A DNA stretch of 64,000 nucleotides from DASSUW01 sp963730535. GTDB lineage: Bacteria > Actinomycetota > Thermoleophilia > Solirubrobacterales > Solirubrobacteraceae. Location: NCBI GenBank assembly GCA_963730535.1, contig CAVSRU010000008.1, positions 1-64,000 on the forward strand, given 5' to 3'. Made by a program: the position numbers and the translations under genes. Under the pieces are notes generated by a model, which was not told the DNA's origin, searched no databases, and was given only the letters and a program-made list of their open reading frames with translations. Positions within the stretch are counted from its first letter, which is position 1. Each line of letters starts with the position of its first letter. Positions 45,145 to 54,560 of the stretch are shown piece by piece.

Positions 45145-46344
45145 TCAGTCGCCGGCGATCGGGTCCACGATCACGAGACCGCCGGCGGGCCGCTGGTCGG
45201 GCCCTCGCACCACGGTGACCGTGCGGGCGACGTGCACGACGTCGCCGCGCTTGGTGATGAAGCGCGACTCGGCCCGGTGCTGCGGGATCTCGCCCGCGAG
45301 TGCCCGGCGCGCCAGCTCCAGCTTGTCCGGCGCGTCGTCGGGGTGCGCGATGTCCTCCAGGCGCCTTCCCACCAGCTCGTCGCGGTCGAAGCCGGTGATC
45401 GCGCACAGGGCGGGATTCGCGTCGATGAGCCGTAACTCGGCGCTGACGAGCGCGATCCCGACCGGGCTGTCCTCGAACAACCGCCGGAAGCGCTCGTCGG
45501 CCGTGCGCAGCGCTTCGTCGGCGGCTCGGCGCGCGGTCACGTCGGTGTGGACCGACGTCCACACCGTCCCACGCCCGGGGTGCTCGAAGGCCGACACGCT
45601 GACCGAGCACCACACTCGCCCGCCGTCCTTGCGTACCTGCTCGACCTCGCCGCTCCAGACGCCGTCGTGCTCGAGGCTGTGGAGGATCTCCGCCAGCCTC
45701 GTGGGCGGTGGTTGATCGATCGGCGCGCTGAGCTTGGCGATCGGCTCGCCCACGAGTTCGTCACGGAGGTAGCCGAACATCACGCCGGCGGCTCGATTGG
45801 CGTAGAGGATCTCCCCGTCGGCGGCATCGATCAGGATGACGGCCTCGGCCACGTGCTCGGCGATGGCGCTCCGGAAGCGGAGCTCGTCCTCCCTCGCCAG
45901 ACGCGCTGTCACGTCATGGATGACGACTACGGCCCCCAGCTGTGGCCCGGCTCTCCCGGTGACCGGGCCGCCGCTGACGCTGACCAGCCGGGGCGAGCCG
46001 CGCCGCGGGCGGACCGTGAGCACCACCTCGCGAATCTGCTCTCCGCGGAGGGCGCGCTGGAGCGGGATCTCATCCGTGCGAAGCTGCCGATCGCCCTCGG
46101 CGGTGTAGAGCCCGTAGTGCTCCGCGCAGTCGTCGGGGTCGAGTGCTTCCCCGGTTCCCTCGAACAGCTCGCGCGCCCGCCGGTTGAACACGAGGTTGGC
46201 GCCCTCGCGACCGCACGCGATGATCCCGGCGGGGAGCTCCTCGTAGAGGGCCGCCGCGACGATGGGGTCCCACTCTCTCGCGCCGCGCCCCCACGATCGG
46301 GGACGCCGCGCACGCAGGCGCTTCATGACGCCGAGCTTCATCAC
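45145..46344 (-). CDS. Triple-PAS signalling protein without an output domain
   Basis: The start is GTG 46344 or ATG 46341, overlapping the stop of the upstream kinase (GTGATGA), so translation is coupled. The 399 residues contain three PAS units: EELPAGIIACGREGANLVFN to LGAVVVIHDVTARLA; AIAEHVAEAVILIDAADGEI to WTSVHTDVTARRA; and RLFEDSPVGIALVSAELRLI to GGLVIVDP. No kinase, GGDEF or HTH follows the last. It may sense a ligand or redox state and hand the signal to the kinase made from the same mRNA. Confidence 0.83.
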   Translation of the reverse strand: MMKLGVMKRLRARRPRSWGRGAREWDPIVAAALYEELPAGIIACGREGANLVFNRRARELFEGTGEALDPDDCAEHYGLYTAEGDRQLRTDEIPLQRALRGEQIREVVLTVRPRRGSPRLVSVSGGPVTGRAGPQLGAVVVIHDVTARLAREDELRFRSAIAEHVAEAVILIDAADGEILYANRAAGVMFGYLRDELVGEPIAKLSAPIDQPPPTRLAEILHSLEHDGVWSGEVEQVRKDGGRVWCSVSVSAFEHPGRGTVWTSVHTDVTARRAADEALRTADERFRRLFEDSPVGIALVSAELRLIDANPALCAITGFDRDELVGRRLEDIAHPDDAPDKLELARRALAGEIPQHRAESRFITKRGDVVHVARTVTVVRGPDQRPAGGLVIVDPIAGD

Positions 46345-48176
46345 CGGCCGATCGGGATGGTGCCGACGACGCGGGTGCCGAGGCCGGAGCGTGACGCGAT
46401 CGTGAGCCGTCCGCCCACCGAGGCGAGCCGATCGTTGATGTTCGCGAGCCCGAGGCCGGGGGAGGGCGCCTCGCCCGCAAAGCCGGGCCCGTCGTCGCGG
46501 ACCTCGAACCGGAGCTGCTCACCGGCGCTCAGCCGGATGGTGATGCGCGTCGCGCCGTGCGCATGCTCGACGGCGTTCTGCACCGCCTCGAGGCACGAGA
46601 AGTAGACGGTGGTCTCGACGGCCTGCGCGAAGCGGCCGATCCGGTCGCCGACGACCGTGGTCCGTATCGGGGTCGCCGTTGCCGCCGCCCGCAGTGCGGC
46701 GTCGAGCCCCTCACGCGCGAGCAGGTCCGGGTAAGGCTCGTGGGCGAGCGACCGCACCTCGTCGATCGTCATCTCGATCTGCCGTCCGAGCTCGTTGAAC
46801 TCGACGGCGTGGTTCGGGGCGTCGCCGTTGAGGCTTTCGGCGAGCAGCGCCAGCCTGATGCGCAGCGCGACGAGGCGCTGTTGCGCGCCGTCGTGGAGGT
46901 CGCGTTCGATCCGCTCACGTTCGCCTCTCGCCGCCGTCGCGCCTCGCGACTCGGACTCCGAAAGCCGCTCCAGCGACGAGCGCAGCTCGCCGATCAGGCG
47001 CGTGTTCTCGAGGACCGCGAGCCCGTACGCCGCCGCCGCCCCGATCAGTGCGGCGTCCGTCGCGAGCGCCGAATCGTGGATCACGGCCGCCACGCGTCGG
47101 CCGTCGGTGACGACGTCGGTGACGACGCCTCCAGGTTCGCGGTCGGGCGCCCGCACCGGCCAGCCGCTCTCGTCCACCCATCGTCCCGGCTCCCCCGGCA
47201 GCCAGTAGACCACGCGCAGCGATGGGTCCTCGAGCGCGGCGGCGAGGCGGCTCCGCAGCTCGGCGGCGGTGGCTGGGGCGCGTAGCCGCAGCGTGAGCTC
47301 CTGCAGGACGGAGGCGACATGCAGCCGTCGGTTGACGAGTCCGGCGGCGAAGCTCAGCGCAACCGCGGGAAGGCTGAGCAGCCAGAGCCAGCCGAGCAGG
47401 TCCACGGTCGCCGGTACGGTTCCCGAGCGACGGCTCCACTGGTAGGCGGCGAAGGCGACGACCTGCAGGCCGGCGACCACGAGCACCGGCGTGATCGCGC
47501 GACGCAGCAGAGGGCCAGAGCGTCGCGTCCGGTCGGCGAGCACGGCCGCCACAGCGATCAGGGCGAGCACGATCAGCACCTCCCGCACTGGGCGGATGAT
47601 GTTGTCGACGAACCGTGGATCGACGTGGACGACCGCGAACGCGTTCTCAGGGCAGTCGACGCCGCAGCGCGCCCATGGCGACGGCTCCGGGAAGTGGCGG
47701 ACGATCAGCGCCGTCGGGAGGTAGAGCGTCAGCGCGAGCGCGCCGACGGCCGTGATCAGGCGGCGGTCTCGGCGCGCGGTCAAGCGGCCGGACGGGAACG
47801 ACAGCATGAGAAACAGCAGCACGGGAACGACGAGCCAGCCCGCGATCCGCCCGACGCTGTAGAGCACGTCGTTGCCCGATTGCGACAGCGCGGTCAGGGA
47901 GAAGGTCGCGCCCGCGACGACGAGCAGGCGGGCGAAGCGATCGTCCGCGTGCATCCGCCAGGCCACGAGCCCGACGAGGATCGGCGCGGCGACGAGGAGC
48001 CCGAAGACCACCGCCGTCGTCACCCGTTCGTCAGGCGGCGCGCCGACCAGCGAGATCGCCACGACGCCTCCGCACAGCAACGCAGCCGTGGAAGCGAGCA
48101 GTAGTGCCCGCGCACCATTCTCCGGTCCTTTGGCGGCCGGGCTGGTGAGCGTCGCGAGAGTCTCGGCCGTGACCAT
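46341..48176 (-). CDS. HisKA_3 sensor histidine kinase with multi-helix membrane sensor
   Basis: ATG 48176 gives 611 residues. Seven or eight helices occupy residues 20-300 (ALLLASTAALLCGGVVAISL; GWLVVPVLLFLMLSFPSGRL), with an extracytoplasmic loop containing CGVDCPENAF. A GAF-like region follows. The kinase core has RERIERDLHDGAQQRLVALR (phospho-His), then TTVYFSCLEAVQNAVEHAHG (N box), VRDDGPGFAG and GLGLANINDRLASVGG. It diverges from the NarL-type regulator at 48289, its likely partner, and is coupled to the triple-PAS gene. Confidence 0.88.
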   Translation of the reverse strand: MVTAETLATLTSPAAKGPENGARALLLASTAALLCGGVVAISLVGAPPDERVTTAVVFGLLVAAPILVGLVAWRMHADDRFARLLVVAGATFSLTALSQSGNDVLYSVGRIAGWLVVPVLLFLMLSFPSGRLTARRDRRLITAVGALALTLYLPTALIVRHFPEPSPWARCGVDCPENAFAVVHVDPRFVDNIIRPVREVLIVLALIAVAAVLADRTRRSGPLLRRAITPVLVVAGLQVVAFAAYQWSRRSGTVPATVDLLGWLWLLSLPAVALSFAAGLVNRRLHVASVLQELTLRLRAPATAAELRSRLAAALEDPSLRVVYWLPGEPGRWVDESGWPVRAPDREPGGVVTDVVTDGRRVAAVIHDSALATDAALIGAAAAYGLAVLENTRLIGELRSSLERLSESESRGATAARGERERIERDLHDGAQQRLVALRIRLALLAESLNGDAPNHAVEFNELGRQIEMTIDEVRSLAHEPYPDLLAREGLDAALRAAATATPIRTTVVGDRIGRFAQAVETTVYFSCLEAVQNAVEHAHGATRITIRLSAGEQLRFEVRDDGPGFAGEAPSPGLGLANINDRLASVGGRLTIASRSGLGTRVVGTIPIGR

Positions 48177-48288
48177 GAGCCTTCATGGCGACGGTACCGC
48201 CCAGGCGCGGTGATGTCACGCCAAGATCGCGGCTCCACAACGTCATTCGGTTGACGGCGCCACGAATTAGAGGGATAGTCGACCTGGC

Positions 48289-49002
48289 GTGACCGACTCT
48301 CCGGCCGCCGCATCGGCTCCGATGCGGGTTGTCTTCGCTGATGACAGCTACCTCGTTCGCGAGGCGATCACGCACGTGCTGGCCCAAGATCCGCGGATCG
48401 CGCTGGTAGCGATCTGCGAGGACGGCGAGAGCCTCCTCGCCGCGATCGAGGCCGAACGGCCGGACGTCGTCCTGACCGACATCCGTATGCCTCCGTCCGG
48501 TGACGAGGAGGGGATCGTGGTGGCCAACCGGCTGCGGATCACCCATCCCGAGATGGGCGTGGTCGTGGTCAGCCAGTACGCCGACCCGCGTTACGGGCTG
48601 GCGCTGCTGGAGGGCGGCTCGGACCGGCGCGCGTATCTGCTCAAGGAGCGCCTGCACGACCGCGGGCAGCTGGTCGCGGCGCTCGACGCGGTCGCGACCG
48701 GCGGGTCGGTGGTCGATCCCAAGGTGGTCGAGGCGTTGATCGCGGCGCGGGTGCGGGCCGAGGCGTCGCCGTTGGCTGAGCTCACCCAGCGCGAGCTGGA
48801 GATCCTCAGTGAGATCGCGCAGGGCAAGAGCAACCAGGCGATCGCCGACAAGCTCGTGTTGACCAAGCGGGCGGTCGAGAAGCACATCAACGCGATCTTC
48901 CTCAAGCTGGGGCTGAGTACCGCCGAGGATGTCAGCCGGCGGGTGAAGGCGGCGCTCATCTACCTCGCCCAGCGCCACCCGGACGAGCCTCCCGACGCCT
49001 GA
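48289..49002 (+). CDS. NarL/FixJ-family response regulator
   Basis: GTG 48289 gives 237 residues. The receiver has the acidic pair (RVVFADDSYLVREAITHVLA), the phospho-Asp (DVVLTDIRMPPSGDEEGIVV) and the Lys (AYLLKERLHDRGQLVAALDA). The LuxR-type HTH is at the C-terminus (LTQRELEILSEIAQGKSNQA followed by IADKLVLTKRAVEKHINAIF). It should bind DNA when phosphorylated. It diverges from the sensor kinase at 46341-48176 with a 112-base shared promoter region. Confidence 0.9.
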   Translation: MTDSPAAASAPMRVVFADDSYLVREAITHVLAQDPRIALVAICEDGESLLAAIEAERPDVVLTDIRMPPSGDEEGIVVANRLRITHPEMGVVVVSQYADPRYGLALLEGGSDRRAYLLKERLHDRGQLVAALDAVATGGSVVDPKVVEALIAARVRAEASPLAELTQRELEILSEIAQGKSNQAIADKLVLTKRAVEKHINAIFLKLGLSTAEDVSRRVKAALIYLAQRHPDEPPDA

Positions 49003-49098
49003 GACTCGTGCCGGCACCGGGGGAAGCGACCGGTGCGCCTCCTTGTCCACTCGAGCGCCCAGTTGGGAGCCTGAGCGCCCACGGCACAAGGTGATGAC

Positions 49099-50544
49099 AT
49101 GAACACGAGGGTCGAAGGCGCGGGGGATGGCCGCTCGCGGCGCCGCATTGCGGCCACGTCCCCCCGCTCTCCCGCCGAGCGGGCGGCGCGCGGCAAGGCG
49201 GCCCGCGCGGAGGTACCCCGCTCCAGTCACGCCGAGTGGGCGCCCGCGGCGCGGGAGGATCCCGTCGCGGTCCTCGAGGCGCAGGCGGCGACCCGGGTGC
49301 CCGAGCTGGTCCCGATCCGCTATGGGCGCATGCTCGTCTCGCCGTTCACGTTCTTCCGCGGCTCGGCCGCCGTGATGGCCGGGGACCTGAGCGACACCCC
49401 GCGGTCGGGGATCTCGGTGCAGCTGTGCGGCGACGCGCACCTGTCGAACTTCGGCGGCTTCGCGTCGCCCGAGCGCGCCCTCGTGTTCGATATCAACGAC
49501 TTCGACGAGACGCACCCCGGCCCTTGGGAATGGGACGTCAAGCGACTCGCCGCCAGTGTCGAGATCGCGGGTCGCGACCTCGGCTTCAAGGACGCGGCCC
49601 GCCGCGCCGCCGTGCTGGCGACCGTCCGGTCCTACCGCGCGGCGATGCGGCGCTTCGCCTCCATGCGGTCGCTCGACGTGTGGTACGCCCGGATGGATGC
49701 TGCCGGCATCCTCGCGAGCGTAGGGCAGCGCGTCGACGGCAAGGCCAAGACGACGTTCGCGTCACGGGTGGAGAAGGCGCGCGCCAAGGACAGCCTGCTG
49801 GCGTTTGCGAAGTTGACGCACGTCGTGGACGGCAGGCAGCGCATCGTCAGCGACCCGCCGCTCATCACGCCCATCGAGGAGCTTGCTCCCGCGCTTGAGG
49901 CGACGGCCATCGAGGATGAGATCAGGGAGATGCTGCGCACCTACCGGACCAGCCTCGCCGCCGATCGCCAGCGGCTGCTCGACGGGTTCCGGTACGAGCA
50001 TCTGGCGCGCAAGGTCGTCGGCGTGGGAAGCGTCGGGACGCGGGCCTGGATCGTCCTGCTGCTCGGCCGCGACGATCAGGACCCGCTCTTCCTCCAGGTC
50101 AAGGAGGCACAGCCGTCAGTCCTGGAGCCGTTCGTCGGCGACGCGCGTCACAAGCACCACGGCCAGCGTGTTGTCGAGGGCCAGCGGTTGATGCAGGCGT
50201 CGAGCGACCTCTTCCTCGGGTGGCTGCGGGTCAAGGGCCTCGACGGCGAGCAGCGGGACTTCTACGTCCGGCAGCTGTGGGACTGGAAGCTGTCGGGCAA
50301 CCTGGAGCGGATGCGGCCCTCCGTGGCCTCCGCATATGGGGAGTTGTGCGGCTGGACGCTCGCTCGGGCGCACGCGCGCTCCGGCGACCGGATCGCGATC
50401 GCGTCGTATCTCGGCTCCGGCGACACGTTCGACCGCGCCCTCGCCGAGTTCGCGGCAGCGTACGCGGACCAGAACGAGCGCGACTTCCGCGCGCTGGCCG
50501 GCGCGGTCGAGTCCGGCGTCATCGGCGCGCGAACGGACGTCTGA
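49099..50544 (+). CDS. DUF2252 protein (kinase-like fold)
   Basis: ATG 49099 gives 481 residues, the usual family length. After a basic start come RYGRMLVSPFTFFRGSAAVM and GISVQLCGDAHLSNFGGFAS, then LVFDINDFDETHPGPWEWDV. The GDxHxxN and DFD patterns match the catalytic and metal loops of aminoglycoside-phosphotransferase-like kinases. The end carries GWTLARAHARSGD. The substrate and even kinase activity are unproven in the family. No operon partner is visible. Confidence 0.87.
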   Translation: MNTRVEGAGDGRSRRRIAATSPRSPAERAARGKAARAEVPRSSHAEWAPAAREDPVAVLEAQAATRVPELVPIRYGRMLVSPFTFFRGSAAVMAGDLSDTPRSGISVQLCGDAHLSNFGGFASPERALVFDINDFDETHPGPWEWDVKRLAASVEIAGRDLGFKDAARRAAVLATVRSYRAAMRRFASMRSLDVWYARMDAAGILASVGQRVDGKAKTTFASRVEKARAKDSLLAFAKLTHVVDGRQRIVSDPPLITPIEELAPALEATAIEDEIREMLRTYRTSLAADRQRLLDGFRYEHLARKVVGVGSVGTRAWIVLLLGRDDQDPLFLQVKEAQPSVLEPFVGDARHKHHGQRVVEGQRLMQASSDLFLGWLRVKGLDGEQRDFYVRQLWDWKLSGNLERMRPSVASAYGELCGWTLARAHARSGDRIAIASYLGSGDTFDRALAEFAAAYADQNERDFRALAGAVESGVIGARTDV

Positions 50545-50549
50545 CGTCC

Positions 50550-50660
50550 ATGGCCCCCTCGCAGCTCCTGGTGTACGGCTTCGGCGCCGACGCCTCCTTC
50601 GAGGGCGGCCTGCTCGGCACACTCGAGCGGCTCGAGAGCGGGGGCACGATGCGCACTAGA
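50550..50660 (+). pseudogene. N-terminal stub of a DUF6325-like gene
   Basis: ATG 50550, 5 bases after the DUF2252 stop, opens MAPSQLLVYGFGADASFEGG then LLGTLERLESGGTMR, matching the first about 35 residues of the DUF6325-like protein encoded at 52941-53480. The similarity stops there, where the convergent kinase gene begins. Everything downstream of the first helix has been lost. Confidence 0.5.
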
Positions 50661-50674
50661 CGCGCGGCGATACC

Positions 50675-52429
50675 TCACCCGCGCGGCTGGGAGGGAATCT
50701 GGCCGACGATGCGCGTGCCGCGGCCGGGCGCGGACTCGATCCGGAGCGTACCCCCGGCCGCGGCCGCACGATCGGCGAGGTTGGCCAATCCGCCAGTCGG
50801 CTCGACGGCGTCCTTGTCGAAGCCGACTCCGTCGTCCTCCACGCTGAACCGGACGCTGTCGCCGTCCTCGCCGAGCCGGACGACGGCCGTCGCCCCGGGG
50901 CCGGCGTGCTTGGCCGCGTTCTGGAGCGCCTCGAGGCAGCAGAAGTAGACGGTGAGCTCCACTCCCTCGGCATGGCGCCCCAGACCCGGCTCCCTGATGT
51001 CGACGGTCAGCGAGCCACCGTCGGTCACGGACGCGAGCGCCTCCGCCACGCCGTACCTCGCAAGCAGTTGCGGGTATAGGCCGCGGGCGACGTTGCGAAG
51101 ATCGTCGATGGCCTCGTCGAGGTCGGCGCCGAGCCGCTCGAGCGTGGCCCGATCCTCCGCGCGGTCGGCCTGCTGGGCTGCGAGGCCGAGGTGGATGCGG
51201 ATGGCCAGCAGGCGCTGCTGCGTGCTGTCGTGGAGATTGCGTTCCAGGCGCCGGCGCTCGGTGCTCCCGGCCTCGACGATCCGCGCGCGAGAGGCCCGGA
51301 GCTCGCCCTCGAGGTGACCGTTCTCGACCGCGAGCAGCGTCGCTGCCGCGGCCGCCCGCAGCAGCTCCGGGTCCTCCGTCAGCGCGGCGTCGATCGTCAT
51401 CGTCGCCACCGGCCGCCCGTCGCGGTCGGCGGGCACCGACCGCCGGCCCGACCCAGCTGGCGGCGACACGACCTCGGCGCCGTCGGCATCCCGGAAGCTC
51501 GCCGAGGGGATGTCCCAGTAGCCGATCTGCAACGGCGGGTCATCGAGCGCAGCGGCGATACCGTTGCGCCATTGCTCCAAGGTTGGGCGGGTGGCGAGTC
51601 GCTCGAGCAGCCGCCCCAGCGACGCGGCGGCGAACAGCTCAGCCTGCCACAGGGCGGCGAGGAACCCGAGCGGGAGGAGGATTCGCGTGCCCACCAGCAG
51701 CCATCCCAGGGCCTCTTGCGTGGCGGCGTCCACCTCGAGGATCAGGCGCGAGAAGTGATAGGTGAAGAACACCGGGAGGAACAGCAGCGACGACGCGGCG
51801 ACCGCGATCAGCGCCCGCTGCTGGGGCCGGGTCGCGGCCCGCACGCGACCGGCGTAGACGATGAGCACTCCGACCGTCACAGCGAGCACGCCATACGTCT
51901 CGGCCTTCCCGACCCACTCCACGACCGCGGGGTCCGAGCCGACCTGCAGCACGTTCTCGGGACACGCCGGAGCGCACACCGAGAGCGGGCCTCCGCCGGC
52001 GATCACCGGCGAGAGCAGCGCCCACGGGACGAAGAACGCCGACAGGACGAGGGCGAGCGCTCCCATCAGCCCGCGAACTGCCCGGCCCTCGAGCCGCCCC
52101 ATCGGGAACGCGAGGAACAGATAGAAGGTCAACCACAGGGCGGGCGCTTCCGCCAGGACGCCGAGATCGAACAGCAGCGGCACGTCCGACGACTGAAGCG
52201 AGTAGATCCACGCCACGCCGCCGAAGCCGACGAGCAGCGGGCCGAACCGGCTGGCGGGGCGGCGCAGCCACCAGTACAACCCGACGAGCAGCGGCGCGGC
52301 GACGAGATAGCCCCGGTAGAGCGCCGTGGCGGCCGGCCGTTCGAGATGATCGCTGACCGCCGCGAGCCAGACCGCCGAGCCGACGAGTGGCACGACCGCC
52401 ACCACGACAAGCGCCTGCATGGTGTTCAC
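50675..52429 (-). CDS. HisKA_3 sensor histidine kinase with multi-helix membrane sensor
   Basis: The GTG at 52429 (or ATG 52420) gives 584 residues with the same plan as the kinase at 46341. Helices occupy residues 5-290 (ALVVVAVVPLVGSAVWLAAV; LWLTFYLFLAFPMGRLEGRA) and a loop carries VCAPACPENV. A variable sensor region is followed by RRRLERNLHDSTQQRLLAIR (phospho-His), VYFCCLEALQNAAKHAGPG, VEDDGVGFDKD and GLANLADRAAAAGG. The shared C..CPEN loop and helix order mark the two as paralogues. No response regulator is adjacent. Confidence 0.87.
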   Translation of the reverse strand: MNTMQALVVVAVVPLVGSAVWLAAVSDHLERPAATALYRGYLVAAPLLVGLYWWLRRPASRFGPLLVGFGGVAWIYSLQSSDVPLLFDLGVLAEAPALWLTFYLFLAFPMGRLEGRAVRGLMGALALVLSAFFVPWALLSPVIAGGGPLSVCAPACPENVLQVGSDPAVVEWVGKAETYGVLAVTVGVLIVYAGRVRAATRPQQRALIAVAASSLLFLPVFFTYHFSRLILEVDAATQEALGWLLVGTRILLPLGFLAALWQAELFAAASLGRLLERLATRPTLEQWRNGIAAALDDPPLQIGYWDIPSASFRDADGAEVVSPPAGSGRRSVPADRDGRPVATMTIDAALTEDPELLRAAAAATLLAVENGHLEGELRASRARIVEAGSTERRRLERNLHDSTQQRLLAIRIHLGLAAQQADRAEDRATLERLGADLDEAIDDLRNVARGLYPQLLARYGVAEALASVTDGGSLTVDIREPGLGRHAEGVELTVYFCCLEALQNAAKHAGPGATAVVRLGEDGDSVRFSVEDDGVGFDKDAVEPTGGLANLADRAAAAGGTLRIESAPGRGTRIVGQIPSQPRG

Positions 52430-52546
52430 GCTTACGCGGTCGCGGGCGGCGACGGCGGCTAGCGGGGCGCCACGCAGTGCCGCAGCCCCGGCGGCGGTTC
52501 GAGCGACGTTCGGCAGCAGGCGCGTAGCTGCGCTCCTCAGAAGGTC

Positions 52547-52843
52547 ATGTCGTGGTCAATCGTCCGATCATGGGCGGCGGCCCTATTCGCCGCATCACCC
52601 CAATCGAGTGATGGCCGCAGCGGCCGGCGCACGCCCTACTTCTCCGGCGGGACGAGCGGCACCGAGAGCGAGCGCGCTTACTACAGCCTCGCCGTACTGA
52701 CCACCACGGGGTTCGGCGACCTCACTGCGGCGCATCCCGTCGGCCGCGCGCTCGCCGTCCTGGAGATGGTGGTCGGTCAGCTCTATCTCGTGACCGTCAT
52801 CGGCGTGCTCGTCGGCAACCTGGCGGCGCGCCGGATGACCTGA
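52547..52843 (+). pseudogene. Ion-channel pore remnant (K+ channel type)
   Basis: The frame from 52547 gives 98 residues, but only the part from about 52625 looks like protein: FSGGTSGTESERAYYSLAVL, the selectivity filter TTTGFGDLTAA, and a last helix (EMVVGQLYLVTVIGVLVGNL). This is the pore helix, filter and inner helix of a two-helix K+ channel; the outer helix and N-terminus are missing and replaced by unrelated sequence. A channel cannot be formed from this alone. Confidence 0.6.
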
Positions 52844-52940
52844 CGCACCACCAGCGCCGGGTCTAGCCGGCGCGCCGGCGCGCGATGCGGAGGGTGCGGC
52901 GGGCGACTCTGCGTGAAGCGAACATCCAGAACCTCCGTTG

Positions 52941-53480
52941 TCAGGCTGTGGCGGCGCCGGTCTCGACGGCGTGCAGCTTCTCGGCTTCCTCTGACGAGAC
53001 CAGGCCGACGTCGACGAGATCGAGAGGACTGATGAAGCCGTGGGCGATGGGGAAGCCACCGGCGCGCACCATGGCGTCGCGCACAGGCACGGCCCACCGG
53101 TGCTCGATGAGGAGGAGCGCGGCGGCCGAGTCGCGTGGGATGTCGTCCAGGACATCCCAGCCTTCCTGCTCGCTGAACACGCCGATGCTCCCGGCCCCCT
53201 TTTCCGCGGGGGCCGCGCCCACGTCGAGGCTCTGCTCGCCCTCGACACCCAGCCCGATAAGGGCGCCGACGACTCGGCCGCGCTCGGAGGCCTGCTCGTC
53301 TGAGAGGTTGCTCAGATGGGCGACCTCCAGTCCGCCGTCGGCGTCCTTGTAGACCGCCAGCGAGTCGATCACCCGGACAGCTTCGTTCGCTCGCAGCCGC
53401 TCGAGCCCCGCGACGATCTCGCCCCGGAACTCGGGGTGCTCGAAGCCGAGCACGATCAGCTGGACGGGTCCGATGGACAT
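52941..53480 (-). CDS. DUF6325-like protein
   Basis: ATG 53480 is preceded by GGGAGGACC. The 179 residues begin GPVQLIVLGFEHPEFRGEIV and continue AVRVIDSLAVYKDADGGLEV, then SIGVFSEQEGWDVLDDIPRD and ALLLIEHRWAVPVRDAMVRA, the same order of elements as the protein at 28965. The frame is open upstream to 54443, but that part looks non-coding. Its partners at 28965 (SHOCT and ATPase) are not repeated here. Confidence 0.78.
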   Translation of the reverse strand: MSIGPVQLIVLGFEHPEFRGEIVAGLERLRANEAVRVIDSLAVYKDADGGLEVAHLSNLSDEQASERGRVVGALIGLGVEGEQSLDVGAAPAEKGAGSIGVFSEQEGWDVLDDIPRDSAAALLLIEHRWAVPVRDAMVRAGGFPIAHGFISPLDLVDVGLVSSEEAEKLHAVETGAATA

Positions 53481-53669
53481 GGTCCTCCCACGCGTTGGCC
53501 GCAGGCCGCACGGTGTCGTGAATGAAGAGCGGATGATCCGCTCCGGTCCCGCCACCCACATCGTCCGAACCGGGTGAAAGTGGACGGTGAGGTGCCCGCC
53601 CGACTCGCGAACACCGGCAGGCATCCTTGCCGGGCCCGCCCGGTCGGTGATCGTGGTCCCGCGGAACGG

Positions 53670-53820
53670 ATGATCTCGCTCGGCGGTGGCGAGTTCCTGA
53701 TGGGCAGTGCCGATCGCTTTGCCTATCCGACGGTGGTGCGCTGACTGGTTCAGCCCCGACTTCCACACGATCGAGAAGCGCGCCATCCCCGAGGGCCACG
53801 GCGCCGTGCGCGACGCCTGA
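53670..53820 (+). pseudogene. Formylglycine-generating-enzyme family remnant with internal deletion
   Basis: ATG 53670 opens MISLGGGEFLMGSADRFAYP, the typical start of the SUMF1/EgtB-like fold. It stops at 53742, and in the next frame DWFSPDFHTIEKRA follows, which resembles the family's later CxDWFSPDYY element. About 150 codons between the two appear deleted. The remainder of the 53481-53838 gap shows nothing else. Confidence 0.5.
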
Positions 53821-53838
53821 TCCATCGCCCGAGCGCGA

Positions 53839-54282
53839 TCAGCGTACGAACCAGGACGGGTCGATGACGTCGCACTCGAGCGCGGCGACGAAGGTGTCCA
53901 GCTCGATGACCATCCGTTCACGGTCGAGACGAGCGGCCGCTCGTTCGATGACGATGCTCTGAGCGGCGAGCGCGCGATCGAGCTTCTGCGCATCCTCGTC
54001 CGGCACGACAACGTCGCGACAGACCTCGCAGGCGCCGCAGCGCAGCCGGATCGACCAATGCGCGTCGTCGGCCGGCGCCCAGTCGATCGGGCAGACGAAG
54101 TCACTCCCACACCAGACGCAGTCGACGAGCGCGCCGGGCGGCGCACGGAGCCGGTCGCGGGGGTTCCATTCACGACCGGCGAGGCATCCGAGTACAGCCC
54201 GCACGACGAGCGAGACGTCCGCAGCCAGGCGGGATAGCCGGGGTGTGGCGGTGGCGTGCGGCGCGATTCCGGGAGCGGCCAT
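53839..54282 (-). CDS. Conserved protein with a CxxC-type cysteine cluster
   Basis: ATG 54282 gives 147 residues. The middle has CVWCGSDFVCPIDW followed by IRLRCGACEVCRDVVV, four or more cysteines spaced as in a zinc ribbon. A long helix follows (QKLDRALAAQSIVIERAAAR to ERMVIELDTFVAALECDVID) and a short end DPSWFVR. Similar proteins are familiar from Solirubrobacterales but unnamed. Zinc binding is inference. Confidence 0.68.
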   Translation of the reverse strand: MAAPGIAPHATATPRLSRLAADVSLVVRAVLGCLAGREWNPRDRLRAPPGALVDCVWCGSDFVCPIDWAPADDAHWSIRLRCGACEVCRDVVVPDEDAQKLDRALAAQSIVIERAAARLDRERMVIELDTFVAALECDVIDPSWFVR

Positions 54283-54560
54283 GGCTTCGACGGTGTCAAC
54301 CCGCCGCTCGTGACGCTTGCACCCTGTGGCGAGCGGCGCATCGCCCGATGCGGGTGATGTGTGTCGGCCGCGCTTTGCCGAACGTCGCTGTCGTTGACGC
54401 GCCGACTGCCGACGAGGTCGCTCGCGGAGGCCAAGGTCAGCACCAGGGGCCCCGGCGGCGGTCACCTGATGGCTCGACCGGGCGGATCATCCCATTCGGA
54501 TGATGCCCGGCGAGCGCCGCGCGGCGACGCTCCTTGACCAAGCGGAAAAGGAGCCGTGTG

